From JACXTP01 sp963789555 (lineage in GTDB: Archaea; Thermoplasmatota; Thermoplasmata; Methanomassiliicoccales; UBA472), in the NCBI GenBank assembly GCA_963789555.1, contig CAWBKY010000007.1, forward strand, positions 200,278-264,277: a stretch of DNA of 64,000 nucleotides. Reading direction: 5' to 3'. Of the stretch, positions 39,834-49,255 are shown in pieces. The position numbers and the translations under genes were made by a program. How positions within the stretch are numbered: position 1 is the first letter of the stretch; every line of letters begins with the position of its first letter. The notes beneath the pieces are model-generated. The model made no database searches. It was given only the letters and a program-made list of their open reading frames with translations, and was not told the DNA's origin.

Positions 39834-39840
39834 TATTTAA
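39834..39840 (+). promoter_or_regulatory. TATA box of the methionine synthase-acsF pair
   Basis: TATTTAA lies 23-29 bases before ATG 39863. This spacing fits a near-leaderless transcript from that ATG. Confidence 0.45.
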
Positions 39841-39862
39841 TCAAAAGGTGGAATCGACCAAC

Positions 39863-40886
39863 ATGGACTGGAACTGCGCCCCCACCTGCATCGGCTCGCT
39901 GCCTCATATCGACCCAGCCAAAGCGGTGGACCTGGTCCTCTCCGAGCTGAAGGAGGTCCCTTACTGGCCGCAACTGCCGGCCCTGGGCTTTCAGGAGAAC
40001 ATGTACGCCCAGTTCTCCACCGGGCTGCCCGGCATCGTGATCGATCCAGGAGGCGAAGCGGATCACGGTGGACCTTTCCCATTACGACCCGGAACAGTTC
40101 TACACCGCCATCATCTCGGACGACCTGGACCATTTCGCCTATCCCCAGGAGGGGTTCCGCGGCTTCCACGAGGCCATGTCCCGGTCTCCCGGGCCGGTCA
40201 AGGCCATCAAGGGGCAGGTGACCGGTCCCATCAGCTGTGGTCTGCAGGTGTTCGACCAGGGTGGCAAGTCCGCCATCTATGACGATGTCTATGGGGAGAT
40301 AATCCGCAAGAACCTGAACATGTGCGCCCGCTGGCAGGAGAGGGAGCTGCGCGAGCGGGCCGATAAGGTGATACTGTTCCTGGACGAGCCCTCGCTTTCC
40401 CTGGTGGGAACACCGTTCGCCCCCATCGGACCGGACAAGGTGGTGGAGTGGATCGATGAGGTGTTGCACGGTCTGAGCTGCGTCAAGGGCATCCACTGCT
40501 GTGGCAACACCGACTGGCCCATGGTGCTCTCCACCGATATCGACCTGCTTTCCTTCGATGCCTATTCCTATGCCTTTTCAATCGCCCTGTACCCCAAGGA
40601 GCTCAAGGCCTTCCTCGATCGGGGCGGGGTCCTTTCCTGGGGCATCGTGCCCAACATGGACACCAAGTTGGCCGAGGAGAGCGTCCGATCGCTCCTGGAC
40701 CGCTTCGAGAAGGGGGTGGAGGACCTCGTGGCCAAGGGCTTGGACCGGGGCACTATCCTCAGCCAGTCGCTCCTGACGCCCCAGTGCGGCTTGGGCGGCC
40801 TGGACGAGGAAGGGGCCGCCCAGGCCTTGCATCTCCTGAACCAGCTCTCGCAAGCGGTGCGGGCCAAGCACCGATTGGAGGCCTGA
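39863..40886 (+). CDS. Core methionine synthase, MetE C-terminal-like (MesB type), frameshifted
   Basis: A UROD/MetE-fold methyltransferase of about 340 residues that lacks the MetE N-terminal folate-binding half. Conserved segments are CIGSLPH, QVTGPIS, ILFLDEPSLSLVG, KGIHCCGNTDW (His-x-Cys zinc ligands), LLSFDAYSYA, LSWGIVPN and LTPQCGLGG (late zinc cysteine). The frame shifts near 40,055. I choose ATG 39863, preceded by GGTGG, over GTG 39848. It sits one base before acsF and just after RACo. In Dehalococcoides the related MesB takes methyl from the corrinoid Fe-S protein, so the same donor (AcsCD) is likely here. Confidence 0.8.
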
Positions 40887-40887
40887 C

Positions 40888-41638
40888 ATGACCTACATAG
40901 TCGCGGTCGCCGGCAAGGGAGGGGTGGGGAAGACCACCATCTCCGCCCTCATCGTGTCCATACTGGCCAAGAGGAGCGGGGACCTGGTGCTGGCCATCGA
41001 CGCCGACCCCAACTCCAACCTGGGGGAGCGCCTCGGGGTCAAGGTGGAGAGCACCATCGGCGGCCTGCGCGAGGACCTGCTCAAGAACGCGGACGAGCTG
41101 CCCCCCGGGAGCAAGCATGAGATGGTGCGATACCAGCTGGAGCTTGCCAAGGCCGAGGGGGAAGGGTTCGACCTTCTCACCATGGGACGCTCCGAAGGCC
41201 CTGGCTGCTACTGCTACATCAACAACGTGTTGCGCACCTTCATCGACGAGGCCATCGACAAGTACCCCTATGTGGTCATAGACAACGAGGCGGGCATGGA
41301 GCACCTGTCCAGGCGCACGACCAAGCGCATGGACGTCCTGGTGGTGGTCTCGGACGCGACCAAGGTGGGGTTGGAGACGGCCGCCCGCATCCTGAGGTTG
41401 GCCGAGGAGATGGAAATAGAGACGCGGCGTCGCATCCTGGTCGTGAACCGGTCCCCCACCCCTCTACCATCCAACCTTGAGGATATGGCCAGGGCGATTG
41501 CCGGTCTCAGGCGTGGTGTTCCTTCCCGAGGATGCCGAGGTGGCACGACTGGCCTTGGACGGGGCACCGCTCACTCGGCTGGACCACGGCTCGGAATTGT
41601 ACGTCAAGGTCAGGGACCTGACCGTCAGTTTCAGATGA
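40888..41638 (+). CDS. acsF: CooC/AcsF-type nickel-insertion ATPase (frameshifted)
   Basis: A MinD-like ATPase that matures the nickel sites of CODH or acetyl-CoA synthase. Walker A is GKGGVGKTT (residues 9-17). DADPNSNLGERLG is the signature, and GRSEGPGCYCYINN carries the CxC of CooC proteins. VVIDNEAGMEHLSRRTT is Walker-B-like. The frame shifts near 41,510 in the GGCGTGGTG region; the end continues VVFLPEDAEVARLALDGAPL to a TGA at 41636-41638. About 250 residues. The ATG follows the methionine synthase stop by one base. Confidence 0.9.
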
Positions 41639-41709
41639 TACGACCAAAATTTGGGCAGCGGCGTAAGATTAAAATCGTCTGTCTGACATATGTATGACGT
41701 CGGGATGGG

Positions 41710-42291
41710 ATGGACCTAAAGAGATTGTTGATTCCTACCAAGGAATCGAGGCACGGCACATTCTTCGCATTACTGCTGGCGTTCATAGCCGTGCGCAGCC
41801 TCATCGAGGTCTTCACCAACGAGCCAAGCACCACCACCTATGTCTTGGTCGGCGTCACCGCCATACTCACCATCACCTACGGCCTGCTACGTTTCGTCGA
41901 GGTGTTCAACGCCCCCGGTCTGAGCGTGCGTTACTTCGTGCGCAGCGTCAACATATCCTTCATGGCACTGATCCTGTTGGGCGAGTTCTTCATCCAGGAT
42001 ATGATGGGCCAGATGCTCCTCATCCTCTCGTTGCTGGCGATCGAGTTCAATCTGATATCCATATACGCGGAGTATACCGGGAGGCTCAGCCGGACCAAGC
42101 TTTTCCTGATGCGCCTGCTCCATATCAAGCCCAAGTTCGCCCGACCCCCCAACATCAGGAAGAAGTACAGCAAATGGGACCTATGGGCCTGGAGCGCTCG
42201 CTACCTGACCAAGATGGAGCATGCCAGCCGTCTCAAGCGCCTCGACCCCTTGCACGAGCAGAGGAAGAAGGTGGAGAAGGCCAAGAAGTGA
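41710..42291 (+). CDS. Hypothetical four-helix membrane protein
   Basis: 193 residues. Hydrophobic segments at about 18-33, 44-60, 82-97 and 101-120 are followed by a long basic C-terminal tail (KKYSKWDLWAWSARYLTKME...HEQRKKVEKAKK). No family is recognised. The gene is intact in one frame, starts 71 bases after acsF on the same strand and converges with acsC with two bases between stops. A role in the acetyl-CoA synthase complex is only suggested by position. Confidence 0.55.
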   Translation: MDLKRLLIPTKESRHGTFFALLLAFIAVRSLIEVFTNEPSTTTYVLVGVTAILTITYGLLRFVEVFNAPGLSVRYFVRSVNISFMALILLGEFFIQDMMGQMLLILSLLAIEFNLISIYAEYTGRLSRTKLFLMRLLHIKPKFARPPNIRKKYSKWDLWAWSARYLTKMEHASRLKRLDPLHEQRKKVEKAKK

Positions 42292-42293
42292 GC

Positions 42294-43617
42294 TCACAGG
42301 CCTTTGAGGAACTTGGGCAGACCGGAGGACTCCTTCGGACCGACGAGCACCTTCATGCCCGTCACCTCACCCAGCTTAGGGGCGAGCCTTGCCACCATTC
42401 CCGGTATGATCAGCGTGCCGGCCTTGGAGCGCGACTTGGCGCCGCTCTTCTCCAGCGCCTTCTGCACATGCTCCGCGCTCAGCTTCCCCGCCGCGAAGGC
42501 GGTCAGCACCGACAGTCCTTCCGTGTCCACCACCTGGAGCCAGACCGGCACCTTGCTCTTCTCGATGTCCGCCAGCACGGTGAAGTACGTGAGCGAGAAG
42601 TTGGTGGTGAACAGGACCGGGGCGCTCTCGCCCGGGTTGTTCACCGGATAGAGGTCGGGCTTGACCTGGATCGGGACCTGGGGGTCGGTGTAGATGTTCT
42701 GCCTGAGCACGAACAGGGGAAGGGCCTGCTCCGGGCGCAACTCATCCAGGGCCACTATGGACCCGTACTTCATGGTGGCCAGGGTGGCCATGAGCATGGC
42801 CTGTGGGCCTAACGCCTGCACCAGGACCGGATAGCCGAGGCCGCGGAAGGTGCGCTTCACCGATACCTTGCGGACCACGTTGGAGCGTTCCATCAGCTCC
42901 TTCAAGGTCGATGCCCCGAAGTCGAGCACGATGTCCTCCACCCCGGCGCCTCTGACCTGGGCCACCAGGTCCGCCAGTTCGTTCAGGCCGCGACCCTCGC
43001 GGACCACCAGCGGGCACTTCAGCCTCTTGGCCAGGGCGGCCATGGGTGCCCAGTTGTCCTTGTCGGCGGCGTCGAGCAGCGGCAGCTTGGCGGCAATGGG
43101 CGTCGCTGCGGTCTCCAGGGCCGCGGCATCCTTCGCCATCAGCAACAAGGGCAGGTCAGTGCTCTCTGCCACCACGGAGACGGCGCGGGCGAATCGTTGC
43201 GGGTCACCAGACACATGCCTCACGGCGACCATGTCCGCGGCCATGATCTGACCGACCCGCTCGAACTTGGTGCGGTTGACGGCCAGGGTGCGCCCCTCCA
43301 GCTCCTGGTCCAGCGATATCGTCGTTCAGGATGACGCAGTAGCGGGTGGGATGGAAGAACTTCTTCTCGTGACGGTAGAGCTCGGTCTCGTCGCCCATCT
43401 CGAAGGCGTGACGGCCGGAACCGACCTTCACCAGGCGGATCGGCGGTGCGGAGGATGCGGCCAGGGTGCGCTTGCCCTCCTCCGAGATGTAGGGGCAGTC
43501 CTCCACCTTGGCCTTGTTGTTGGCCAGCGCCATGGCGAAGGCCAGACAGGTGGGGTGCTTGCACTCCCCGCAGTTCTTCTTGGGCAGGTACTTGAAGATC
43601 TCGATGGCGGTGGGCAT
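42294..43617 (-). CDS. acsC: Corrinoid/Fe-S protein large subunit (gamma) AcsC/CdhE, frameshifted
   Basis: Carries the methyl group on its corrinoid between AcsE and AcsB. The N-terminus (MPTAIEIFKYLPKKNCGECKHPTCLAFAM) has the 4Fe-4S ligands CxxCxxxxC with a later Cys in VEDCPYI. The frame shifts at about 43,290-43,325. The TIM-barrel body runs ISLDQELEGRTLAVNR onward, and the C-terminal corrinoid domain includes LSVLTAFAAGKLSAEHVQKA and GVTGMKVLVGPKES-like ends. About 440 residues. Its ATG lies one base after the acsD stop, in the order acsB-acsD-acsC. Confidence 0.9.
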
Positions 43618-43618
43618 C

Positions 43619-44590
43619 CTAATCCCCTCCCCTCAGGCCCTCCAGGGCCTCGCGCACCACATCCATCGCTGCCGGGCTGCGCAAGACCAGTATGTCCGCT
43701 CCGGAGAGCAGCGCGGCGATGGCCGTGGTCGCCTCCCACCATGTGCCCCGGACGGTCGCGTCGCCCCAGGCCGGGTTCTCGTCAGTGGCCTCCCGGCACT
43801 TCCAGGCCTCGGTGCAATCGCATAGCATGGGCACCTGGAGCATGGAGTCGCCGGCCAAAGCGGCCAGGCGGATGCGCTCGTTGACGGAATATGAATATTC
43901 CAGACCCATCCCCAGAGGGGCCATGAGCGGGTCTATGATGATGTTGTCCTTCCTGACCCCGTAATCGGTGAGCAGGATGACGATCTGCTTGGCCAGGTTG
44001 ATGTCAAGGTTGGAGAAGGCGATTATGGCGTGCCCGTTGGCCATGGCCGCGGCGGCGGTGGACTTGTAGGCCCCCTCCTCCGCCTGGCCCAATAAAATGC
44101 GCTCCTTCGCTGCGATGTTGCTCACCGCCTCCAAGACCTTGGCGTCCTTCTCCTCCTGACCGCAACCGTAGACGATCAATGGGGCCTTGGTGGCCTCCAG
44201 GACCCTCTTGACGGTGGCCGCGGCCTCCTCAGGCGAAGTGTCCCTCTCCTCTGGGTTGGTCGACACCAGGCGCAGACAGATGAGGTCGGCGCCCATATCT
44301 ATCCAGGCCTTGGCCCAGAGCGCAGGGTCCTTGGCCGCGTCGCCGAACTGGGCCTTGACCGTCTGGGGCAGTTCGCTGGCATCGTCCAACACCTCGCCGG
44401 CGATGAGCGGTCGGTTCAGGGCGCAGCCCTCGAACTCCAGGAACGGCATGCATCCTTGCCCGCCCACTCCCAACGGGTCCCTGGTGCCTCCGCTGGCCGC
44501 ATCCGCACCCAGCTCGACGGTCCCCACCTTTCCGGCCCACTTGTCCTTGGAAATCGGTACTTCCACCATACGATCAACCCTTTGGATCAT
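43619..44590 (-). CDS. acsD: Corrinoid/Fe-S protein small subunit (delta) AcsD/CdhD
   Basis: Heterodimer partner of AcsC in methyl transfer. The 323-residue length fits bacterial AcsD better than the longer archaeal CdhD. Family segments include CALNRPLIAGEVLDD, WAKAWIDMGADLICLRLVST, PLIVYGCGQEEKDAKVLEA, IIIDPLMAPLGMGLEYSYSV and WWEATTAIAALLSGADILVLR. The ATG overlaps the acsB stop (ATGA) and the stop is one base from acsC, so the three genes are translationally coupled. Confidence 0.92.
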   Translation of the reverse strand: MIQRVDRMVEVPISKDKWAGKVGTVELGADAASGGTRDPLGVGGQGCMPFLEFEGCALNRPLIAGEVLDDASELPQTVKAQFGDAAKDPALWAKAWIDMGADLICLRLVSTNPEERDTSPEEAAATVKRVLEATKAPLIVYGCGQEEKDAKVLEAVSNIAAKERILLGQAEEGAYKSTAAAAMANGHAIIAFSNLDINLAKQIVILLTDYGVRKDNIIIDPLMAPLGMGLEYSYSVNERIRLAALAGDSMLQVPMLCDCTEAWKCREATDENPAWGDATVRGTWWEATTAIAALLSGADILVLRSPAAMDVVREALEGLRGGD

Positions 44591-46738
44591 GACAATAACG
44601 GGGGCATCCTCAGCGCGGGATGGTCCACCTTGGCCATCCAGTCCATGAGCCCTTGGGCGTCCGTGGTGATGGTCTCATCGGCGATCTTGTCCACGAAGCC
44701 CTTCTCGCCCAGCTCCTCCGCCCGGCGTTCCAGCTCCTTGCGCATGGCCTCCTTGAGCTCCTTGGGCATCCAGGCTATGCGCAGGAAGCCGCCCTCGGCG
44801 GAGATGAACTTCTTGCTGGTAAGATACTTGCGCCCCACGCCGATGAAGCCCGGCGTCTGTCGACCCCCGCCGATGCTGCCGGCCAAGGTGGAGAACTTCA
44901 TTCCCACCGGGGTCATGCCCTGGTGCTCGCGGTTGACCACGATCACCGCCTGGACGTCAGCGGTCATGGCCACGATGCACTCGAAGCAGCCGCAGGAGGT
45001 CATGGGGTCCTCCATGAGCGAATAGGCGTTGAACCGCTCGATCTTACCCCTGGTGAGCTCCAAGATGGTGGCGTTCACGCCCTCCCACTGCCCCTTGGTC
45101 AGATCGATGGTGGCCCGCTTCGGTATGGGCTGGTTCGGTCCCGAGGGCACGATCTCCTTGCCGGTCCTGGCGTCAAGCCAGTTGATGGCCCCGCACAGGC
45201 CAAGGCGCTCCGGGGTGATGACGCAGACGTGGTCGGGGGCGAACGACTGGCACATGAGGCAGGAATAGAACGTGTCGACCGCCTCGTCGGTAAGGTCCTC
45301 CATGCGGTGGTCTCGCTTGGCGTAGACCTCCAATGCCTCGGGGAGGTGGCGCCTGATCTCCTGGGCGTCGGTGATGATGGTGACCTGCACACGGGAGACG
45401 ATGTTGCCGAACTCCTCCTTCATCTTCGTGACCAGTATATCGCCTATATGGCGCAGCCTGAGGCCGGACCGGAAGGCGTTCTTGCTGATGCGTATCCAGA
45501 TGATGTTGCGCTGCCCGGTGTGCCAGAGGCCCTCGGCGAAGTTAAGGTAGAGGTGGATGCGCCTCTCCAGCACGGTCTCGAAGTCCTCCAGCATCTTCTT
45601 GCCGAAGACGTCCACCAGGACGGCGATGGGCGTCACGCTTCCTTCAGGGAACTGGTCCAGGTCCTTGCCGACGACAGTGATCCTTCCGTCCTCCACCTCG
45701 TCCTCGCTCCTTGCGCGCAACAGCTCATAGGCCATGGTCTTGGCCGCGCCCGCCCGCCTCGATGTATGTGTCCGGGCGTCGGACCGTCTCACCTTCGAAG
45801 GCGGGGCCGAAAGCCACCGGGATGTCCACCTTGGACGCCTTGACCTTGATGTCCCTGAGCTCGAAGGCGGTCTGCAGCATGCGGGCCGGTTCAGGTTGGG
45901 AGACCAGCTTGTCCGGAACGCCCTCCACGTTCTGGTCCGTGACTATCGGGATGCCATGGAGCAGAGCGGCGAACGCCGCCCCGGCGGTGATATCGTCGAT
46001 CGGTCCGAAGTGCAGCACGAACGCCTTGAGGCGTTTGGTCAGGAAGGCCTGCAAGCGGTCCCGGTCCCCTCTCTGCACCGCCCCGAAGGACAGCGCGGCG
46101 CGCACTGCGAAGTTCAGGGCGTGCACCACCTGGGTGCCATGCCCCACTGGGTAGAGCATGAGGTCCAGCCCCATGCGTACGCCCTTCCCTTTGAGCTGCT
46201 CGATGACCCCTCCAGCGGCGATGATGAGCAGTCCCTTCGCCTGCAGGTCCCGCACCAGTTTCACCAAGGCGTCCTCGTCAACGGCCTGCCCCAGCAGCAC
46301 CGCCACGCCAGGGATGGTGTCGTCCACCAGGGCCAGTCCCAACGATCGCAGCACACGGTCGGGGATGAATCCGCAATAATCGGTGCCCTCGTAGGGCCGG
46401 GGGTTCTCGGCGTACTTCAAGGCCTCTATCACCTCGGCCGAGACCATGAGCGCATCGCCAGCGGCGAGCGCCCCCTCCAATCCCACCCCGCCCAACTTAC
46501 CCTTGGCTCGGGCCAGGACCGGTCCCAGGTCGGACAGGGTCTTTACCTCCGCCCCGTCCCACCCGAAGACGACAGGGAGCTCGTAGGCGGTGTCCGGGTA
46601 TTCCACCGTTCCCGCCTCGCCATGCTTGGCCAACGCTCCCTCAAGGCTCAGGAGGGCGAGCTTGGACGCTATCTCTCCGCCCCTGAGGGCCAGCTCGCAC
46701 AAGGTGGCGTTCTCGATCGGTCCGTCGTCGGCTTTCAT
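44587..46738 (-). CDS. acsB: Acetyl-CoA synthase, bacterial-length (AcsB), frameshifted
   Basis: Condenses methyl, CO and CoA to acetyl-CoA. The N-terminal part (about 340 residues; for example YPDTAYELPVVFGWDG, VAVLLGQAVDE and IPIVTDQNVEGVPDKLVS) is the CODH-contacting domain 1 found in bacterial AcsB and absent from short archaeal CdhC. A frameshift at about 45,735-45,790 leads into the catalytic part. A-cluster ligands are visible: CLMC, then C and C in DHVCVITPERLGLCGA, and the CGC in PMTSCGCFE. About 720 residues. ATG 46738 follows AGGAAG and is preferred over 46756. Confidence 0.9.
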
Positions 46739-46832
46739 GACAATGCTTCCTGCCACTGTTTGAAATGAACGGGCTCAAGAAAATGCTTCTAACATTTAAT
46801 GCTTCCATAAGGAAGGTCCAACTTGCCTTGGG

Positions 46833-47351
46833 TCATTGGATGAACGGACGGTTCAGAATTGGAACAGGTGCTCCTCGAAATCCTTCACTCGGGATGCCTT
46901 GCCCCTTCCTTATGATCTCAAAGCCCTCCTCCTGAAGAAGGGAACCATGCTCCTCGATGCCACCTGGATACTTCTCGTTGAGATAACCCCCGATCTTCAG
47001 GGTGCGCCAGTAAGGGACCTCAAGGTCCTTCCCTTGCTCCGCCGCCTCCGCGGCGGCATTGGCCGCTGTCATGACATGGATCCCCGAGGTCAGCGTGCAG
47101 CACGCCTTGACCTGATGGTCCTGTGCTATCTTCTGGCATATCTCCTTCAACGTGGTGATCTGGCCGTATGGTACCATCCTCATGTAGGCCAAGACCTCGG
47201 ACGCGTTGACCAGGACCACCCGGTCCCCCGCCTCCGCGCCCATCTTGTGCAACGCCCTATAGCAGGGGAAACCCTCCTCCAGAACCAACACCTTAGGGTA
47301 TCCGTTTTTGTCCACCAGCTTCTCCTGCCAAGTTTTCCTTCGATAGACCAT
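46833..47351 (-). CDS. MGMT/alkyltransferase-like family protein
   Basis: A 172-residue protein with the DNA-binding-like segment MRMVPYGQITTLKEICQKI of the O6-alkylguanine-DNA alkyltransferase fold. The classical PCHR methyl-acceptor motif is not seen; CCTLTSGIHVMTAANAAAE stands in its place. It may be an alkyltransferase-like protein without methyl transfer, or a distinct enzyme. The intact frame starts beside a pair of CCCTAGG repeats shared with the divergent gene. Confidence 0.6.
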   Translation of the reverse strand: MVYRRKTWQEKLVDKNGYPKVLVLEEGFPCYRALHKMGAEAGDRVVLVNASEVLAYMRMVPYGQITTLKEICQKIAQDHQVKACCTLTSGIHVMTAANAAAEAAEQGKDLEVPYWRTLKIGGYLNEKYPGGIEEHGSLLQEEGFEIIRKGQGIPSEGFRGAPVPILNRPFIQ

Positions 47352-47356
47352 TGTGA

Positions 47357-47382
47357 TCCCTAGGAAGTCATGTCCCTAGGGA
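47357..47382. promoter_or_regulatory. Paired CCCTAGG operator-like repeats
   Basis: TCCCTAGGAA (47357-47366) and the perfect palindrome TCCCTAGGGA (47373-47382) are 16 bases apart, just upstream of the MGMT-like start and between divergent genes. The spacing of about one and a half helical turns fits a dimeric regulator, possibly autoregulatory. Confidence 0.35.
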
Positions 47383-47495
47383 AATAATAACGCATCTTGT
47401 CCACCCTTTGCGACCCGCGTTGATCGGGCCATTTATTTCTCGCCGGGGTCAACCGAATGGTTTATGCAACATTTAGCGATTCATTCATCGCTCCG

Positions 47496-47835
47496 ATGGC
47501 GACCAAGGGGAGCGTTTCAGAATACATCGAGAGGCAACCGGAGCCTCAAGAGAGATCTGCTCTAGATTGAGGGAATCATTTTGAGGGCTTGTCCCGGCAT
47601 AGAGGAGCGTATGAAACTGGGTGTGCCCTACTACGATGACGATGTCTATATCCTCTCCTTGAAGGGCCATGTGAATCTAGGCCTGTCCATCCAAGGGTTG
47701 TCCGATCAGGATCTGAAACAACTCAAGGGCACGGGCAAGACCTCCAGGAGCCTCGAGTTCAGGTCGTTGGATGACATCAACGAACCAAGGATCGTTTTAC
47801 TTCTCGACAAGGTGCGGCACAAGGACAAAGCCTGA
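47496..47835 (+). CDS. DUF1801 family protein (frameshifted at N-terminus)
   Basis: About 110 residues. The start MATKGSVSEYIERQPEPQ at ATG 47496 matches DUF1801 N-termini. Two frame changes near 47,548-47,580 precede the conserved part LRACPGIEERMKLGVPYYDD, LKGHVNLGLSIQG and SRSLEFRSLDDI. The fold is YdhG-like with no firm function. Divergent from the MGMT-like gene. Confidence 0.7.
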
Positions 47836-47957
47836 TAGTGACCTCAATTTTTCACCTCGCCTCGATGATGTTCACCTTGAAAATGCATCATGATTTCTGT
47901 CATCCCAGGTCAGGTAATCAGGCACATTAAATTACCCGAAGCGGCTTTCACATACCC

Positions 47958-49235
47958 GTGACCGTTCAGCTCCTCAACACCTATCGCACCCCGGGAGGCA
48001 TCCCGGTGATAATCGAGGTACTCCCCCACGCCCGTTCCGTAGCCACCGCCATCTGCGTGGGAACCGGCTCTCGCGACGAACCGATCGAGGACGGGGGCAT
48101 ATCGCATTTCCTGGAGCACATGCTCTTCAAAGGCACCACCAGCCGCAGCTACAAGGAGGTGAACGAGACCATCGAGGAGGCGGGAGGGTACCTCAACGCC
48201 TTCACCACTCACGAGATGACCGCCTATTACTCGCTCACCATGGACGAGACCTTGGAGACCGGGCAGACATTGTTGGAGGACCTTTTCAAGAACCCGCTCA
48301 TGGCGGAGGAGCACATCGAACTGGAGCGGGGCGTGATCAAACAGGAACTGAACAACGTCATCAACGACCCCGACATGTACATCCGCCGCCTGCTCATGCG
48401 GTCGCACTTCGGCGAGCACCCGCTGGCCTTGCCCATTCTCGGCTCGGAGGCGACGGTGGACTCGTTCAGCAAGGAGGCCCTCCTTCACTATCACCGAGAG
48501 CATTACCGCCCTCCGAACGTGGCCGTGGTGGTCGCTGGCAACGTGAATGGGGACGACATCTTGGCCTGGGCCTCACGCTGTTTCGACAACGAGATCGTCG
48601 GTTCCAGGCCGGACGGCCGGACCCCCCCGAAACACCTCTCCACCATCGACATCTATCCCCGCAACGGGGACCACACCTACGTCGGCATAGGCCTCCCTGG
48701 GCTGGATGCGAGCAACGAGCTTACGTCGGTGCAGGACGTGCTGTGCACCATCCTAAGCGGTGGTTCGAGCTCGAGGTTGAACCATCGCATACGCGAGGAG
48801 GAGGGGTTGGTCTATTCGATCAGCATGTCCCCGATACCCTATGTGGACTGTGGCACGGTGGACACTTACTTCTCCACCACCAGCGAGAGGGCGGAGCGGG
48901 TGCTGGAGCTGTTCGCCGAGGAGCTGCGCAAGTTCAAGGCGGAAGGTCTGCGGCCAGGCGAGATGGAGCGGGCCAAGCGCATCATCAAGGGAGCGATATT
49001 GAGGACCGTGGGGCAGCCCCGGGACGACATGAAGGCCATGGTCTTCGCCTACATGGAGACCGGCAGGGTACGAACGGTGGATGAGGTAATCCAGCGCGTG
49101 GAATCGGTCACGGCGGAGCAGGTCATGCAGTTCGCTGATACCTTGCTTCGACGGGAGAGCATGTGCGCTGCCGTGCACGCCTCGCTGGATTCAGCCAAGC
49201 CGGTGGCCGAGAAGGCGGTAAGCATCGATTTCTGA
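47958..49235 (+). CDS. M16 family zinc peptidase
   Basis: A 425-residue processing-peptidase-like protein. The inverted zinc motif HFLEH (H50, E53, H54) lies in GGISHFLEHMLFKGT. The later glutamate ligand is in ELERGVIKQELNN, and the C-terminal R/Y pair lies in SRLNHRIREEEGLVYSISM. No signal peptide is visible. The start is GTG 47958 after an AT-rich gap. M16 peptidases are mainly bacterial or mitochondrial and patchy in archaea. Cytoplasmic peptide turnover is likely. Confidence 0.9.
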   Translation: MTVQLLNTYRTPGGIPVIIEVLPHARSVATAICVGTGSRDEPIEDGGISHFLEHMLFKGTTSRSYKEVNETIEEAGGYLNAFTTHEMTAYYSLTMDETLETGQTLLEDLFKNPLMAEEHIELERGVIKQELNNVINDPDMYIRRLLMRSHFGEHPLALPILGSEATVDSFSKEALLHYHREHYRPPNVAVVVAGNVNGDDILAWASRCFDNEIVGSRPDGRTPPKHLSTIDIYPRNGDHTYVGIGLPGLDASNELTSVQDVLCTILSGGSSSRLNHRIREEEGLVYSISMSPIPYVDCGTVDTYFSTTSERAERVLELFAEELRKFKAEGLRPGEMERAKRIIKGAILRTVGQPRDDMKAMVFAYMETGRVRTVDEVIQRVESVTAEQVMQFADTLLRRESMCAAVHASLDSAKPVAEKAVSIDF

Positions 49236-49255
49236 TCAAATATCGGAGGGAACCC

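Noticed and set aside
47581..47835. DUF1801 gene starting at TTG 47581
   Set aside because: The upstream sequence from ATG 47496 encodes the expected family N-terminus in neighbouring frames, so the shorter start reflects frameshifts.
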